A stretch of 64,000 nucleotides of DNA, taken from the NCBI RefSeq assembly GCF_000158955.1, contig NZ_GG657757.1, positions 365,291 through 429,290 of the forward strand, written 5' to 3'. Source of the DNA: Streptomyces viridochromogenes DSM 40736. GTDB taxonomy: Bacteria; Actinomycetota; Actinomycetes; Streptomycetales; Streptomycetaceae. Within the stretch, counting starts at the first letter, position 1; each line of letters opens with the position of its first letter. Of the stretch, positions 1 through 7,408 are shown one piece after another. A program made the translations under genes and the position numbers. Below the pieces are notes generated by a model that worked only from the letters and a program-made list of their open reading frames with translations, was not told where the DNA came from and ran no database searches.

Positions 1-1
1 G

Positions 2-391
2 GCCGGAGGCAGCACACGCCCGAGCGTCGTCTGGGTGTCCCAGGGTCCGGACCCGATCACCCCGGACCGGGTCCGGCGCGTCAACGCGCTCTACGAGCAA
101 CGGGCCGACGCGTCGGGCGGCCTCGTGGCCGACGCCGGAAAGGCGGTGAGCCCGGCCACCGGCCGCTACACCTGGACGCAGTACCTGCCCTGCACCCCTT
201 ACGAGCGCGCCCATCCCGACTACTGCACCCAGCCGGGCCGCGGCCGGACGGCCCTGCACCGCGACGACGACTACCTGCACTTCTGCCTGGCGCCCACCAC
301 CTCCACGCCGAAGCCCTGCCCGGTGCGTTCCCCCGGCATCCTGCGCATCGCCCGGGAGATCACCAAAACCATTCGACAGTCGGCCGGCTGA
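2..391 (+). CDS. SGNH-hydrolase-like protein, C-terminal end (partial)
   Basis: The reading frame is open from the first bases of the window to TGA at 391, so only the last ~129 residues are present and the true start lies outside. What is visible includes a Cys-rich stretch (LPCTPYERAH, DYCTQP, HFCLAPTT, KPCPV) ending in a basic tail. A frame entering with VVWVSQGPDP and carrying DDDYLHFCLAP close to the end fits the end of a GDSL/SGNH-type secreted hydrolase, where the last Asp/His block sits near the C-terminus. The assignment is tentative because the catalytic GDS block is not in the window. The four Cys suggest an exported protein. Nothing downstream is co-directional and intact. Confidence 0.45.
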   Translation, partial: AGGSTRPSVVWVSQGPDPITPDRVRRVNALYEQRADASGGLVADAGKAVSPATGRYTWTQYLPCTPYERAHPDYCTQPGRGRTALHRDDDYLHFCLAPTTSTPKPCPVRSPGILRIAREITKTIRQSAG

Positions 392-444
392 CCGCTCGAA
401 TGGCGCCCTGTGCGCACTGCGCATGTATGAGGACGAAAGGGACA

Positions 445-691
445 TCGACATCTGGCTCGTCGGCCGGCTGACCGCGGGACAGTTGCCGCAGCGGTCGGGG
501 CTGACGACCCGGGACCGGTTCGTGCGGGAGGCCCTCGGTCAGCCGGCGGGCCGGGCCGGCACCGCGGCGGTGACGGCCGTGTGGGAGGAGTCCCTGCGCG
601 CCCCCCGGGCACACCGGGCCGCCGGCCTGGGCGCACGGCGACCTGATGGCCGGGAACCTGCTCGTCACGGACGGACGGCCGAGACGGTGTA
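445..691 (+). pseudogene. Decayed phosphotransferase (APH-fold) remnant
   Basis: Two frames together read like the middle of an aminoglycoside/homoserine phosphotransferase. Frame 3 gives IDIWLVGRLT, RDRFVREALG and TAVWEESLRAP up to about base 603. Frame 1 then gives GPPAWAHGDLMAGNLLVTDG, the HGDxxxxN catalytic loop of the fold, from about 607 to 645+. The shift near 600-607 breaks the gene. The N-terminal lobe is missing and the text after the catalytic loop ends within about 10 codons, so neither the DFG-like metal site nor the C-lobe remains. It is a fragment, not a working enzyme. It sits against the terminator hairpin of the next gene. Confidence 0.6.
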
Positions 692-713
692 GGGGCGGAG
701 ACGGCTCCGCCCC
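692..713 (-). terminator. Hairpin terminator of the VOC gene
   Basis: A 9-bp perfect stem (GGGGCGGAG / CTCCGCCCC) with a 4-base loop lies 13 bases past the stop of the minus-strand VOC gene. No long T run follows, which is usual for this kind of genome. Confidence 0.6.
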
Positions 714-725
714 CGTGCCGGCACG

Positions 726-1208
726 TCACTCGCCCGCGTACGCCTTCTCCAGGGCGGCGATGTCGAACTTGCCCATCGCCATGAACGCCTGGGTGACGCG
801 GGCCGCCTTCGCCGGGTCCGGGTCGGTGATCATCTCGTCGAGCCGGTCCGGGACGACCTGCCAGGACACGCCGTACCGGTCCTTGAGCCAGCCGCAGGGG
901 CCGGGCTCGCCACCGTTCTCGGCGAGCCTGGTCCAGTAGTAGTCGATCTCCTCCTGGTTCTCGCAGAAGATCATGAAGGAGACGGCCTCGCTGAACTTGA
1001 ACTCGGGTCCGCCGTTGAGTCCGAGGAACCGGTGCCCGTTGGCCGTGAACTCGACGGTCATCACGCTGCCGGCGGGCTGGGGCGCTCCCTCGGGGTAGCG
1101 GGCGATCTTGCCGACGCTGGAGTTCTTGAAGATCGAGACGTAGAAGTGGGCAGCCTCCTCGGCCTGGCCGTCGAACCAGAGACACGTGGTGAAACCGTCG
1201 GATGCCAT
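726..1208 (-). CDS. VOC-family (PhnB-like) protein
   Basis: 160 residues, starting at ATG 1208 with GGGAGG five bases upstream. The order is TTCLWFDGQAEEAAHFYVSI near the N-terminus, a central TVEFTANGHRFLGLNGGPEF, and GWLKDRYGVSWQVVPD. This is the vicinal-oxygen-chelate fold of the PhnB / '3-demethylubiquinone-9 3-methyltransferase-like' group. These proteins are small cytosolic domains that usually dimerise; the true substrate is rarely known and the methyltransferase name is historical. The D/E-R-Y-G-V-S-W-Q motif near residue 110-120 is the group signature. Monocistronic, with its own terminator, transcribed away from clpP3. A metal-dependent role cannot be decided from sequence alone. 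Confidence 0.85.
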   Translation of the reverse strand: MASDGFTTCLWFDGQAEEAAHFYVSIFKNSSVGKIARYPEGAPQPAGSVMTVEFTANGHRFLGLNGGPEFKFSEAVSFMIFCENQEEIDYYWTRLAENGGEPGPCGWLKDRYGVSWQVVPDRLDEMITDPDPAKAARVTQAFMAMGKFDIAALEKAYAGE

Positions 1209-1558
1209 GAGTACCTCCCGGGGTGTGGGTCGCTGTCATCTGTGTCGACCGGTCCGGGCCCGGAAACTCATCGGCCGTTCCGGCCACCATTACGGGTGGC
1301 GAGTACACCCGGGCGAACCAGCGGACTCGAAGGAGTTGCCGGAGGAGGCGGTCGCTGACCGGGACGGCGGGGTCGCTGGTGGGTGATGTGCGGGCGTTCT
1401 TCCGCCAGTTGCGCGAGAAGGGCTGAGCCCGCGCTCTGCCGGGAGCGGATCTGCCGACGGCAGAGAAATCGCCTGGGGGCGTCGCCCGAGGTCAAGAGTG
1501 GAGTCGACGGCACATCCGCGGCACGTCCGCGGTGCTCCTGCCACGACGAGGAGAACCG
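1209..1558. other. Divergent intergenic region upstream of clpP3
   Basis: 350 bases without a convincing gene, between two divergent starts. It holds the PopR-box-like palindrome at 1450-1464 and the clpP3 ribosome binding site (GAGGAG at 1548-1553). A short plus-strand reading frame ends at 1426 with VGDVRAFFRQLREKG, which has the look of a protein C-terminus and may be a remnant, but I cannot name it. Confidence 0.5.
1450..1464. promoter_or_regulatory. PopR-box-like palindrome upstream of clpP3
   Basis: TCTGCC-GAC-GGCAGA is a perfect 6-3-6 inverted repeat, about 95 bases before the clpP3 ATG. From memory, PopR of S. lividans needs TTCTGC-3N-GCAGAA in the clpP3 promoter. The site here has the same 6-3-6 layout and the same CTGC/GCAG halves, but shifted by one base. 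A second half-like CTCTGCCGGGAG lies just upstream. The call is by position and similarity, not by proof. Confidence 0.5.
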
Positions 1559-2197
1559 ATGACCCCACTCACCACACTCACCCCGCGGGCGGAGGAGGGC
1601 GACACCCCTCCGACCCGGTTCGACGACCACCTCGCCGCCCAGTTGCTCGCGCAGCGCATCGTGCTGCTCGGCACCCAGGTCGACGAGGTCTCCGCGAACC
1701 GGGTCTGCGCCCAGCTGCTGATCCTGTCCGCGGAGGACCCGCGCACCGACATCAGCCTGTACATCAACAGTCCCGGTGGCTCCGTGCACGCGGGACTCGC
1801 CATCTACGACACGATGCAGCTGATCCCCAACGACGTCTCGACGCTCGCCATGGGATTCGCGGCGAGCATGGGTCAGTTCCTGCTCTGCGTCGGCGCGCCC
1901 GGCAAGCGCTACGCCCTGCCGAACGCGCGGATCATGATGCACCAGGGGTCGGCGGGCATCGGCGGCACCACCGCCGACATCGAGATCCAGGCGGAGAACC
2001 TGGAGCACACCAAGCGGACCATGGAGCGGCTCATCGCCGAGCACACGGGCCACTGCGCGCAGACCATCTCCCGGGACGGCGACCGCGACCGCTGGTTCAC
2101 GGCCGAGGAGGCCCGGGACTACGGCATCGTCGACCAGGTCGTGGAGTCGCTCGCCGACATCCGCCCGACCGCCCAGAAGCGACGGATGGGGCTCTGA
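1559..2197 (+). CDS. clpP3: ATP-dependent Clp protease proteolytic subunit ClpP3
   Basis: 212 residues. I chose ATG 1559 because GAGGAG sits five bases upstream; an in-frame GTG at 1532 has no such site. The catalytic triad of the ClpP serine peptidase is complete: Ser103 in [11 protein letters not shown], His128 in [11 protein letters not shown] and Asp177 in [11 protein letters not shown]. The [19 protein letters not shown] oxyanion region is intact. ClpP subunits form two stacked heptamer rings that work with ClpX or ClpC unfoldases in the cytosol. The stop is one base before clpP4, so the two are an operon. Streptomyces clpP3-clpP4 is a backup pair, normally silent and switched on by PopR when ClpP1P2 activity is lost. 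popR lies just downstream and the palindrome above is the likely PopR target. Confidence 0.95.
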   Translation: MTPLTTLTPRAEEGDTPPTRFDDHLAAQLLAQRIVLLGTQVDEVSANRVCAQLLILSAEDPRTDISLYINSPGGSVHAGLAIYDTMQLIPNDVSTLAMGFAASMGQFLLCVGAPGKRYALPNARIMMHQGSAGIGGTTADIEIQAENLEHTKRTMERLIAEHTGHCAQTISRDGDRDRWFTAEEARDYGIVDQVVESLADIRPTAQKRRMGL

Positions 2198-2198
2198 C

Positions 2199-2801
2199 AT
2201 GGCCAACTACACGATTCCGTACGTCGTCGAGCGGACCGCGCACGGCGAGCGTTCCTCCGACGTCTTCAGCCGGCTGCTGTCCGAGCGGATCATCTTCCTC
2301 GGTACCGAAATCGACGACGGCGTGGCGAACGTCGTGATCGCCCAGCTCCTGCACCTGGAGTCGTCGGCGCCGGAGAGCGAGATCTCGGTCTACATCAACT
2401 CCCCCGGCGGCTCGTTCACTTCACTGATGGCGATCTACGACACGATGTCGTACGTGAAGGCACCGATCTCGACCTGCTGCGTCGGGCAGGCGGCCTCCAC
2501 GGCGGCCGTCCTGCTGGCCGGCGGGGATCCCGGGCGGCGGTTCGTGCTGGAGCACGCGCGTGTGCTGCTCGGCCAGCCGGCCGCGGGCGGCAGCCGGGGC
2601 GCGATCTCCGATCTCGCGCTCCAGGCCAAGGAGATGGTCCGGATCCGCTCCCAGGTCGAGGAGGTGCTGGCCCGGCACACCCACCACGACCTCGCGACCC
2701 TGCGCGCGGACATGGACCGGGACAAGGTGTTCACCGCCGAGGAAGCGGTGGCTTACGGGCTGGCCGACGAGGTGCTCAGCCGGCGCCTCGTGACGGTGTG
2801 A
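2199..2801 (+). CDS. clpP4: ClpP4, Clp protease subunit lacking the catalytic His
   Basis: 200 residues, ATG 2199 one base after the clpP3 stop. The fold is clear: [19 protein letters not shown], nucleophile Ser100 in [12 protein letters not shown], and [20 protein letters not shown] with the Asp near 175. The His that sits 25 residues after the Ser in ClpP3 (MMHQG) is replaced here: the segment reads [10 protein letters not shown], with Gly125 at that place. With the His gone the subunit should be catalytically poor or dead. It may serve as a structural or chaperone-docking ring paired with ClpP3, as in other two-ring heteromeric ClpPs. Whether this is general for ClpP4 in the genus I cannot say from here. 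Convergent with popR, 18 bases apart. Confidence 0.93.
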   Translation: MANYTIPYVVERTAHGERSSDVFSRLLSERIIFLGTEIDDGVANVVIAQLLHLESSAPESEISVYINSPGGSFTSLMAIYDTMSYVKAPISTCCVGQAASTAAVLLAGGDPGRRFVLEHARVLLGQPAAGGSRGAISDLALQAKEMVRIRSQVEEVLARHTHHDLATLRADMDRDKVFTAEEAVAYGLADEVLSRRLVTV

Positions 2802-2819
2802 GGCGCCGGCCGGACCGGT

Positions 2820-3242
2820 TCAGGCGGCCAGGCACAGTCCGTCGTACGACGACGGCGACGCCCCGCGGCGGCTGCCGCCCGCGTACCGCGAGGTGACGCG
2901 GGTCAGTTCGCCCTGGGCCCTCGACAGCAGGTCGCCGAGGCCCAGTCCGAGGGCGTGGGCGGCGGCCGCGAGGACCTCCGAGGAGGCCTCCTTGCGGCCG
3001 CGCTCCACTTCCGAGAGGTAGGGCATGGAGATCCGGGCCGCGTCGGCGACGTCCTTCAACGTGCGCTCCTGCGCGAGACGTTCGCGGCGCAGGACGTCAC
3101 CGACCAGGTCGCGCCAGAGGGGCTCCTTCGCGGCCGGGGGTCCGTGGTGTCGCGGAGCGGTGGCGGGTCGGGCGGCCGCGGGGCGTGTGCCGGGCGGACG
3201 CAGCGGGATGACGCGGGCTTCCTCGGGCAGGTGGTTGGTCAC
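2820..3242 (-). CDS. popR: PopR, XRE-type activator of clpP3-clpP4
   Basis: 140 residues from GTG 3242. A Pro/Ala-rich N-terminal arm (about 1-45) leads to an XRE helix-turn-helix at about 48-105: LRRERLAQERTLKDVADAA, then ISMPYLSEVERGRKEASSEV and LAAAAHALGLGLGDLL. The protein ends SSYDGLCLAA. In S. lividans PopR activates the clpP3-clpP4 operon and is itself a ClpP1P2 substrate whose two terminal alanines are needed for degradation; this protein ends in the same Ala-Ala. That makes it a sensor of main Clp capacity: when ClpP1P2 fails, PopR builds up and the backup pair is made. Convergent with its target operon and divergent from the sigma factor gene. Confidence 0.9.
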   Translation of the reverse strand: MTNHLPEEARVIPLRPPGTRPAAARPATAPRHHGPPAAKEPLWRDLVGDVLRRERLAQERTLKDVADAARISMPYLSEVERGRKEASSEVLAAAAHALGLGLGDLLSRAQGELTRVTSRYAGGSRRGASPSSYDGLCLAA

Positions 3243-3378
3243 CGCTCCAGCCTAGAATTCCTGGTCGTGAGGGGAAGGGATCGGCGTTCCGCCTTCAGTG
3301 GAATGGGATGAACGGGGCGGAACGGACGGGCCTGTCCGGTGCTGGTAACAGATTTTCCGCCGGCCGGCGATTCGGCGG

Positions 3379-3403
3379 GCATGTGCGGCGCGTATCCGGG
3401 TAC
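3379..3403 (+). promoter_or_regulatory. SigB-type promoter upstream of the sigma factor gene
   Basis: GCAT at 3379-3382, then 15 bases, then GGGTAC at 3398-3403. This matches the Streptomyces SigB-class consensus GNNT-N14-16-GGGTA(C/T) exactly. It lies about 55 bases before the chosen start of the sigma factor, which is itself SigB-class, so auto-control or cross-control by a paralogue is likely. Inferred from motif and position only. Confidence 0.55.
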
Positions 3404-3458
3404 GCGAAACCCGGAGTGACCCAGGCAGATGCCAGCCGTGACTTTCGTGGGAGAGGTA

Positions 3459-4346
3459 ATGGAGACCGCCGTGATCCGGCCGAAGGTACAGGTCGTGGAG
3501 AAGAACTCCGAGGCCAGCACGGGTGACGGAGCGCTGCCCGGAGTCGTGGACCCCCGGTCCGTCGCTCCGCGGGACGCCAGGGCACTGTCCCGGCAGTTCT
3601 TCCAGCGCCTGACGGAACTCGAAGAGGGCACGCACGAGTACCAGTACGCGCGCAACACCCTGATTGAGATGAACATGTCGCTCGTGCGGTTCGCGGCCGG
3701 CCGGTTCCGGGGCCGCGGCGACGACATGGAGGACATCGTCCAGACCGGCATGATCGGCCTGATCAAGGCCATCGACCGGTTCGAGCTGTCGCGCGAGGTC
3801 GAGTTCACCTCCTTCGCGCTGCCGTACATCGTCGGCGAGATCAAGCGGTTCTTCCGGGACACCACGTGGGCGGTACACGTGCCGCGCCGGCTCCAGGAGC
3901 TGCGGGTGGATCTCGCCAAGGCCCGCGAGGAGCTCGCCAGTCGGCTGGACCGCGAGCCGACGGTCGCCGAACTGGCCACACTGATGAACATCTCCGAGAA
4001 CCAGGTCGTCGAGGGGCAGATCGCCGCGAACGGGTACAACTCGTCATCGCTGGACGCCGCGCTCACCGGCGACGGGCCCGAGGGCGGCGAGGCCGTCCTG
4101 GCCGACTTCATCGGCGTGGAGGAGGACGGGCTGCGGCTCGTCGAGGACTTCCACTCGCTGGCCCCGCTGATGGCGGAGCTCAGCGAGCGCGACCGGCAGA
4201 TCATCCACATGCGCTTCGTGGAGGAAGCCACCCAGGCGGAGATCGGCGAGCGGCTCGGCTGCTCCCAGATGCACGTCTCCCGCCTGATCAAGCGGATCAT
4301 CACGCGGCTGCGCCAGGGCATGCTGGGCGAGCTGGGCTGCGCCTGA
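3459..4346 (+). CDS. SigB/SigF-class RNA polymerase sigma factor (SigL-like)
   Basis: 295 residues from ATG 3459, which has GGGAGAGG just upstream but close; ATG 3429 and GTG 3471 are alternatives. Region 2 is plain: LVRFAAGRFRGRGDDMEDIV then QTGMIGLIKAIDRFELSREV and FTSFALPYIVGEIKRFFRDT. Region 3 follows (VPRRLQELRVDLAKAREEL, EPTVAELATLMNISENQV). Region 4 has ERDRQIIHMRFVEEATQAEI, a DNA-binding GCSQMHVSRLIKRIITRLR and the end LGELGCA. This is the SpoIIA/SigB stress group that actinobacteria have in many copies. In S. coelicolor the sigma gene next to popR-clpP3 is sigL, as I recall. The anti-sigma-type ATPase gene is its convergent neighbour across a shared terminator, a likely but untested partner. 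Confidence 0.9.
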   Translation: METAVIRPKVQVVEKNSEASTGDGALPGVVDPRSVAPRDARALSRQFFQRLTELEEGTHEYQYARNTLIEMNMSLVRFAAGRFRGRGDDMEDIVQTGMIGLIKAIDRFELSREVEFTSFALPYIVGEIKRFFRDTTWAVHVPRRLQELRVDLAKAREELASRLDREPTVAELATLMNISENQVVEGQIAANGYNSSSLDAALTGDGPEGGEAVLADFIGVEEDGLRLVEDFHSLAPLMAELSERDRQIIHMRFVEEATQAEIGERLGCSQMHVSRLIKRIITRLRQGMLGELGCA

Positions 4347-4377
4347 CGCGGCGGCGTACCGGCCCGGCGAAAGACCA

Positions 4378-4417
4378 GCGGGTGCCGTCCCCCACGCGGG
4401 AGTGGGGCGGCACCCGC
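4378..4417. terminator. Bidirectional hairpin terminator
   Basis: A long stem (GCGGGTGCCGTCCCCCAC pairs with GTGGGGCGGCACCCGC, one bulge) sits between two convergent stops at 4346 and 4439. Works for either strand by position. Confidence 0.8.
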
Positions 4418-4438
4418 CGTCATGTCCGCCTCGCGTTC

Positions 4439-4903
4439 CTATCCGTCGGTCTCGCCGTTGAGCGGCAGCACGGCGCGCACCCGCTTGCCCACCGGCACCC
4501 GCTCCACGCTGACCTGCTCCGCGAGCGCGTGGACGATCTCCAGGCCGTGCCGACCGATGCGCTCGGGGTTGCGCGGGAAGATGCGGGGCAGTGCGGAGCT
4601 GCTGTCGTAGACCGACACCGTCACCGAGGTGTCCGTACCCACGAGCTCCAGGATGTACGGCCCGTTGCTGTGCCGGTCGGCGTTGGTGACCAGCTCGCTC
4701 ACCACGAGCTGCACCGCGCCGTCGGCCCGGTCGTCGATGCGCGCGCACCACTCGGTCCTGAGCTGTTCGAGAAAGAGCGCGGCGAAGGACCGCGCTTCGG
4801 CGATACAGCCCTGCTCGCCGGTGTAGTGTGCCGCCCGCCTCAGCGGTTCCACGGGCACGTCGAAACCAGTCGGTATCACTGCCCCGTCCAGGTGGTCGAT
4901 CAT
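4439..4903 (-). CDS. Anti-sigma-type ATP-binding protein (RsbW-like HATPase)
   Basis: 154 residues; ATG 4903 chosen because an AG-rich GAGAG site precedes it and the upstream extension is low-complexity. The conserved blocks of the GHKL/HATPase_c fold in order: AEARSFAALFLEQL, VQLVVSELVTNADRHSNGPY (N-box with the Asn that binds Mg), and RIGRHGLEIVHALAEQVSVE (G-box). Streptomyces has dozens of these single-domain RsbW/SpoIIAB-like proteins. They act in the cytosol as anti-sigma factors or as kinases of anti-sigma antagonists. Convergent with the SigB-class gene, so a functional pairing is reasonable but unproven. Confidence 0.85.
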   Translation of the reverse strand: MIDHLDGAVIPTGFDVPVEPLRRAAHYTGEQGCIAEARSFAALFLEQLRTEWCARIDDRADGAVQLVVSELVTNADRHSNGPYILELVGTDTSVTVSVYDSSSALPRIFPRNPERIGRHGLEIVHALAEQVSVERVPVGKRVRAVLPLNGETDG

Positions 4904-5092
4904 ACTTTTCTCTCTGGGAAGCCGGACTGGCCGGACGCTCTGCACCAGTGCTCGTACCCCGAGCGGGGCTTCGCAGTCCTGACTGGTTCTCGGCCCGTCC
5001 CGCCCCCCGGGGTATTGTCCCCCGCCGACGGGGCACCCGGAAGGAATCAGGACCGGTCGACGGCGGCCGGTCCGGATCGCCGGAGGTGCGCG

Positions 5093-5233
5093 GTGGTCTG
5101 GTGGATATGGCTGGTCGTGGTGATCGCGGCGCTCGCCGTCGTCGCCGTGGTGACGCTCGCCGTGCAGGCCGGCCGACGGTCGGGCACGGTCATCGCGGTA
5201 CGGCGCCGGCCCGGCGGGAAGGGCCCGCGATGA
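5093..5233 (+). CDS. Small single-span membrane protein
   Basis: 46 residues from GTG 5093, with GGAGG six bases upstream. One hydrophobic segment of about 22 residues (WWIWLVVVIAALAVVAVVTL) is followed by a basic tail (GRRSGTVIAVRRRPGGKGPR), which predicts the N-terminus outside and the tail in the cytosol. The stop overlaps the next start as ATGA, so it is translationally coupled to the PRC-barrel gene and is the first gene of that operon. No family recognised. It may tether the PRC-barrel proteins to the membrane; this is inference from coupling alone. Confidence 0.65.
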   Translation: MVWWIWLVVVIAALAVVAVVTLAVQAGRRSGTVIAVRRRPGGKGPR

Positions 5234-5814
5234 CCGAGCTGATGGCAGCACGGAGCCTGACCACCCTGCCGGTGGTCACCCTGGGTGGCGAGGCCGTCGC
5301 CCAGATCAAGGACACCGTCTTCGACGCCGCCGCCGGGCGCATCACCGGCTTCACCCTCAGCGGCCGGGGGCTGCTGTCGGGCCCGCTGAAGCAGAGCCTG
5401 CCCTGGACGGCGGTGCACTCGCTCGGCCATGAAGCGGTCATGATCGTCGACGCGGGTGTCCTCGCGGACACACCGGCCGTGGTGGCGCGCCGTGAGGCCC
5501 AGCAGGGGCGGGTGCTGCACGCGAGGGTGCTGACCGACGAGGGCGCCGAGGTCGGCACGGTGCTCGACGTGGTCGTCGAGGGCGGCACGAGCGGCCGGGT
5601 CGTGGGCTTCCGGATCGCCGCGGGCAAGGCCCTGGTGCGGGGTTCCAGGCGCCGCCGGCACCGGGTGTACGTACCGCGCGGCGAGACGCTCGCGGTGTCC
5701 GGCCGGGCGCTGGTCATCCCCGCGGACGCCACCCGCTACGTCGCCGACGACCTGCCGTCCTTCGCGGCCCGGGTCGGTGCCTTCCACGACGGCCGGGAGG
5801 GGACACCGTCATGA
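5230..5814 (+). CDS. PRC-barrel domain protein (two barrels)
   Basis: 194 residues; ATG 5230 overlaps the preceding stop. Two PRC-barrel units can be read: residues about 8-80 (LPVVTLGGEAVAQIKDTVFD, ITGFTLSGRGLL, LPWTAVHSLGHEAVMI) and about 95-175 (RVLTDEGAEVGTVLDVVVEG, VVGFRIAAGKALV, VYVPRGETLAVSGRALVIPA). PRC barrels are small beta folds seen in photosystem H subunits and RimM. In actinobacteria, stand-alone versions often go with stress regulons, with unknown ligand. The stop overlaps the next PRC gene as ATGATG. A GGGTAT at 5010-5015 in the upstream gap hints at a SigB-like -10, but the -35 spacing does not fit well. Confidence 0.85.
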   Translation: MTELMAARSLTTLPVVTLGGEAVAQIKDTVFDAAAGRITGFTLSGRGLLSGPLKQSLPWTAVHSLGHEAVMIVDAGVLADTPAVVARREAQQGRVLHARVLTDEGAEVGTVLDVVVEGGTSGRVVGFRIAAGKALVRGSRRRRHRVYVPRGETLAVSGRALVIPADATRYVADDLPSFAARVGAFHDGREGTPS

Positions 5815-6227
5815 TGCTCTTCTCGCAGACCCGGGGTCTGCCGGTCCTGACGCTGGCCGAGGCGGACGAGATCGGCGTCGTGAGGTCGCTGACGGTCGAC
5901 GCCCCGTCCGGTGTGGTCACCCATGTCCGGGTCCGCGGCAGGCACACCCGCAAGGACACGGTGCTGGCCTGGGGTGCCCTGCACGCCATCGGGCCGGACG
6001 CCGTGCTCGTCCGTTCGGCCGCTCCCCCGGCCGAGGTGCCGCCCCATCACGAGCTGCCGGGTCTCAGGATCCTCGCTGAGACGGGTGACCAGCTCGGCAC
6101 CGTCCAGGACGTCGTGTTCGAGCCGGAGACCGGCCGTATCGAGGCGGTCCGCACCGCCCAGGGCGATCTGCCGGCCGATCGGCTGCTCGGGCTCGGCGAC
6201 TACGCCCTGGTGGTCCGTTCCGGCTGA
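5811..6227 (+). CDS. PRC-barrel domain protein
   Basis: 138 residues from ATG 5811, overlapping the previous stop by four bases. It repeats the two-barrel plan in shorter form: LPVLTLAEADEIGVVRSLTV then GVVTHVRVRGRHTRKDTVL and WGALHAIGPDAVLV; second unit LRILAETGDQLGTVQDVVFE then GRIEAVRTAQGDLPADRLLG. It looks like a diverged copy of its neighbour. Third gene of the operon with the small membrane protein. No catalytic residues are expected in this fold. Its stop is one base before the stop of the convergent DUF6777-like gene, so no terminator lies between. Confidence 0.85.
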   Translation: MMLFSQTRGLPVLTLAEADEIGVVRSLTVDAPSGVVTHVRVRGRHTRKDTVLAWGALHAIGPDAVLVRSAAPPAEVPPHHELPGLRILAETGDQLGTVQDVVFEPETGRIEAVRTAQGDLPADRLLGLGDYALVVRSG

Positions 6228-6228
6228 G

Positions 6229-7356
6229 TCAGGAGGAAGGGGCCTGCTCGGTCGTGCCGCCCCCCGTGCCGCTTCCCGTGTCGTTCCCGGGCGGGGACTG
6301 CACGGTCTCCGACGTCGGCGGTTCGGACGTCGTCTCCCTGCCGGAGGTCGGCTGTTCGCTCGTGGGCGGCGGCTTCGGCGAGGCCGAACCGGTCGACGTC
6401 GGCGTGGTGCCGGTCACCGACGGCGTCGGCTGGTGCGGCGGCCGGGTCTTGCGGTCCTTCTTGCCCGTGTCGCCCGTGTCGCGCTTGAACCAGTCGCCGT
6501 CGGGCTCGCACATCACGAAGACGTCGATCGGATCCGGAGCGGGTGTCACCACGACGACGCCGGACGACTTGTAACCGGGCCACTTGCTGCCGGTCGTCTT
6601 CGGGGCGGTCTGCTGGGCGACCGGCGGGGTCAGCGGGTTGCCGCACGCGCAGCGCACCCGGGGCACGCCGCGGTCGTCGACGAGTACGGCCGTGCCGGCC
6701 TGGAGGATCGCCTGGTAAGCGGTGGCACGGCCGTCCCGGAAACCGTGGTTGGTGACGCGGGTGTCCATGCGCAGTTGCACGGGAGTGAGCGAGCGGAGGT
6801 AGGAGGGAACGTCCGACGGGTCGATGCGCAGGACCGAGGCGAACGCGCGCTGTTTGTCCGGGGCCCCCTTCAGGTACGTGATCTGCTTCTCCACATCGCA
6901 GCTCGAGACGTTGCGGGTGCCGCCGTACAGGCCGGGCGATCCGCCGTCCACCCCTTGGACGGCGTTCTGCGACGTCGTTCCTGCGGGCGTGGGAGTGGTC
7001 GGCGGGGCGGAACTCTCCTCGGCCGTCGAGTCGGTGAACGGGTCCGGTCCGGTGTCGGCCGCGGGCTGGAGGAAGATCTCACCGTCGGACGTACTGGTGC
7101 CGCCGTCGGACGCGCCGGTGCCGCCGTCGGGCCGGGTGAGCACCACGGCCAGGATCACCGCGGCCACGACCGCACCGGCGATCAGCGCGACCCGGGGCGC
7201 GGACCCCCACCACGGGCGGCGCGGCTCCGGTGACTCGCCGCCCCCGGTCGGTGGTTCGGAGGGCGGGCCGCCGCCGGACGGCGGCTGGGACGGGCCCGAC
7301 AGCGGGCCCGAGGGAGGGCCTGTGGGGCGGCCGGACGACGGCGGTTCGACGCTCAC
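6229..7356 (-). CDS. DUF6777-like membrane-anchored protein
   Basis: 375 residues from GTG 7356. The layout is a Pro/Gly/Ser-rich cytosolic arm (1-50), a single membrane span (about 54-72, RVALIAGAVVAAVILAVVL), a Thr/Ser/Pro linker, and a conserved outer domain of about 110 residues. That domain contains PGLYGGTRNVSSCDVEKQIT, LRIDPSDVPSYLRSLTPVQL, RVTNHGFRDGRATAYQAILQ and VRCACGNPLTPP. It is followed by a Pro/Thr tail. The core matches what I recall as DUF6777 in Streptomyces. Two Cys in CACGN and one in SSCD suggest a disulfide outside the cell. Function unknown. The tail resembles cell-wall-spanning linkers. Confidence 0.75.
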   Translation of the reverse strand: MSVEPPSSGRPTGPPSGPLSGPSQPPSGGGPPSEPPTGGGESPEPRRPWWGSAPRVALIAGAVVAAVILAVVLTRPDGGTGASDGGTSTSDGEIFLQPAADTGPDPFTDSTAEESSAPPTTPTPAGTTSQNAVQGVDGGSPGLYGGTRNVSSCDVEKQITYLKGAPDKQRAFASVLRIDPSDVPSYLRSLTPVQLRMDTRVTNHGFRDGRATAYQAILQAGTAVLVDDRGVPRVRCACGNPLTPPVAQQTAPKTTGSKWPGYKSSGVVVVTPAPDPIDVFVMCEPDGDWFKRDTGDTGKKDRKTRPPHQPTPSVTGTTPTSTGSASPKPPPTSEQPTSGRETTSEPPTSETVQSPPGNDTGSGTGGGTTEQAPSS

Positions 7357-7408
7357 GAGCTCTTCTTCCCACGCGAGTTCTCTGCGGCCTTCGCACAGGG
7401 TATGCGTT

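Noticed and set aside
1223-1426. Plus-strand frame ending VGDVRAFFRQLREKG as a gene
   Set aside because: No ribosome binding site, composition of the first two thirds is not protein-like, and no family is recognised. Only the tail looks like a remnant.
5005-5020. GGGGTATTGT as a SigB promoter for the PRC-barrel operon
   Set aside because: No GNNT at 14-16 bases upstream; only the -10 fits, so it was not listed as a promoter.
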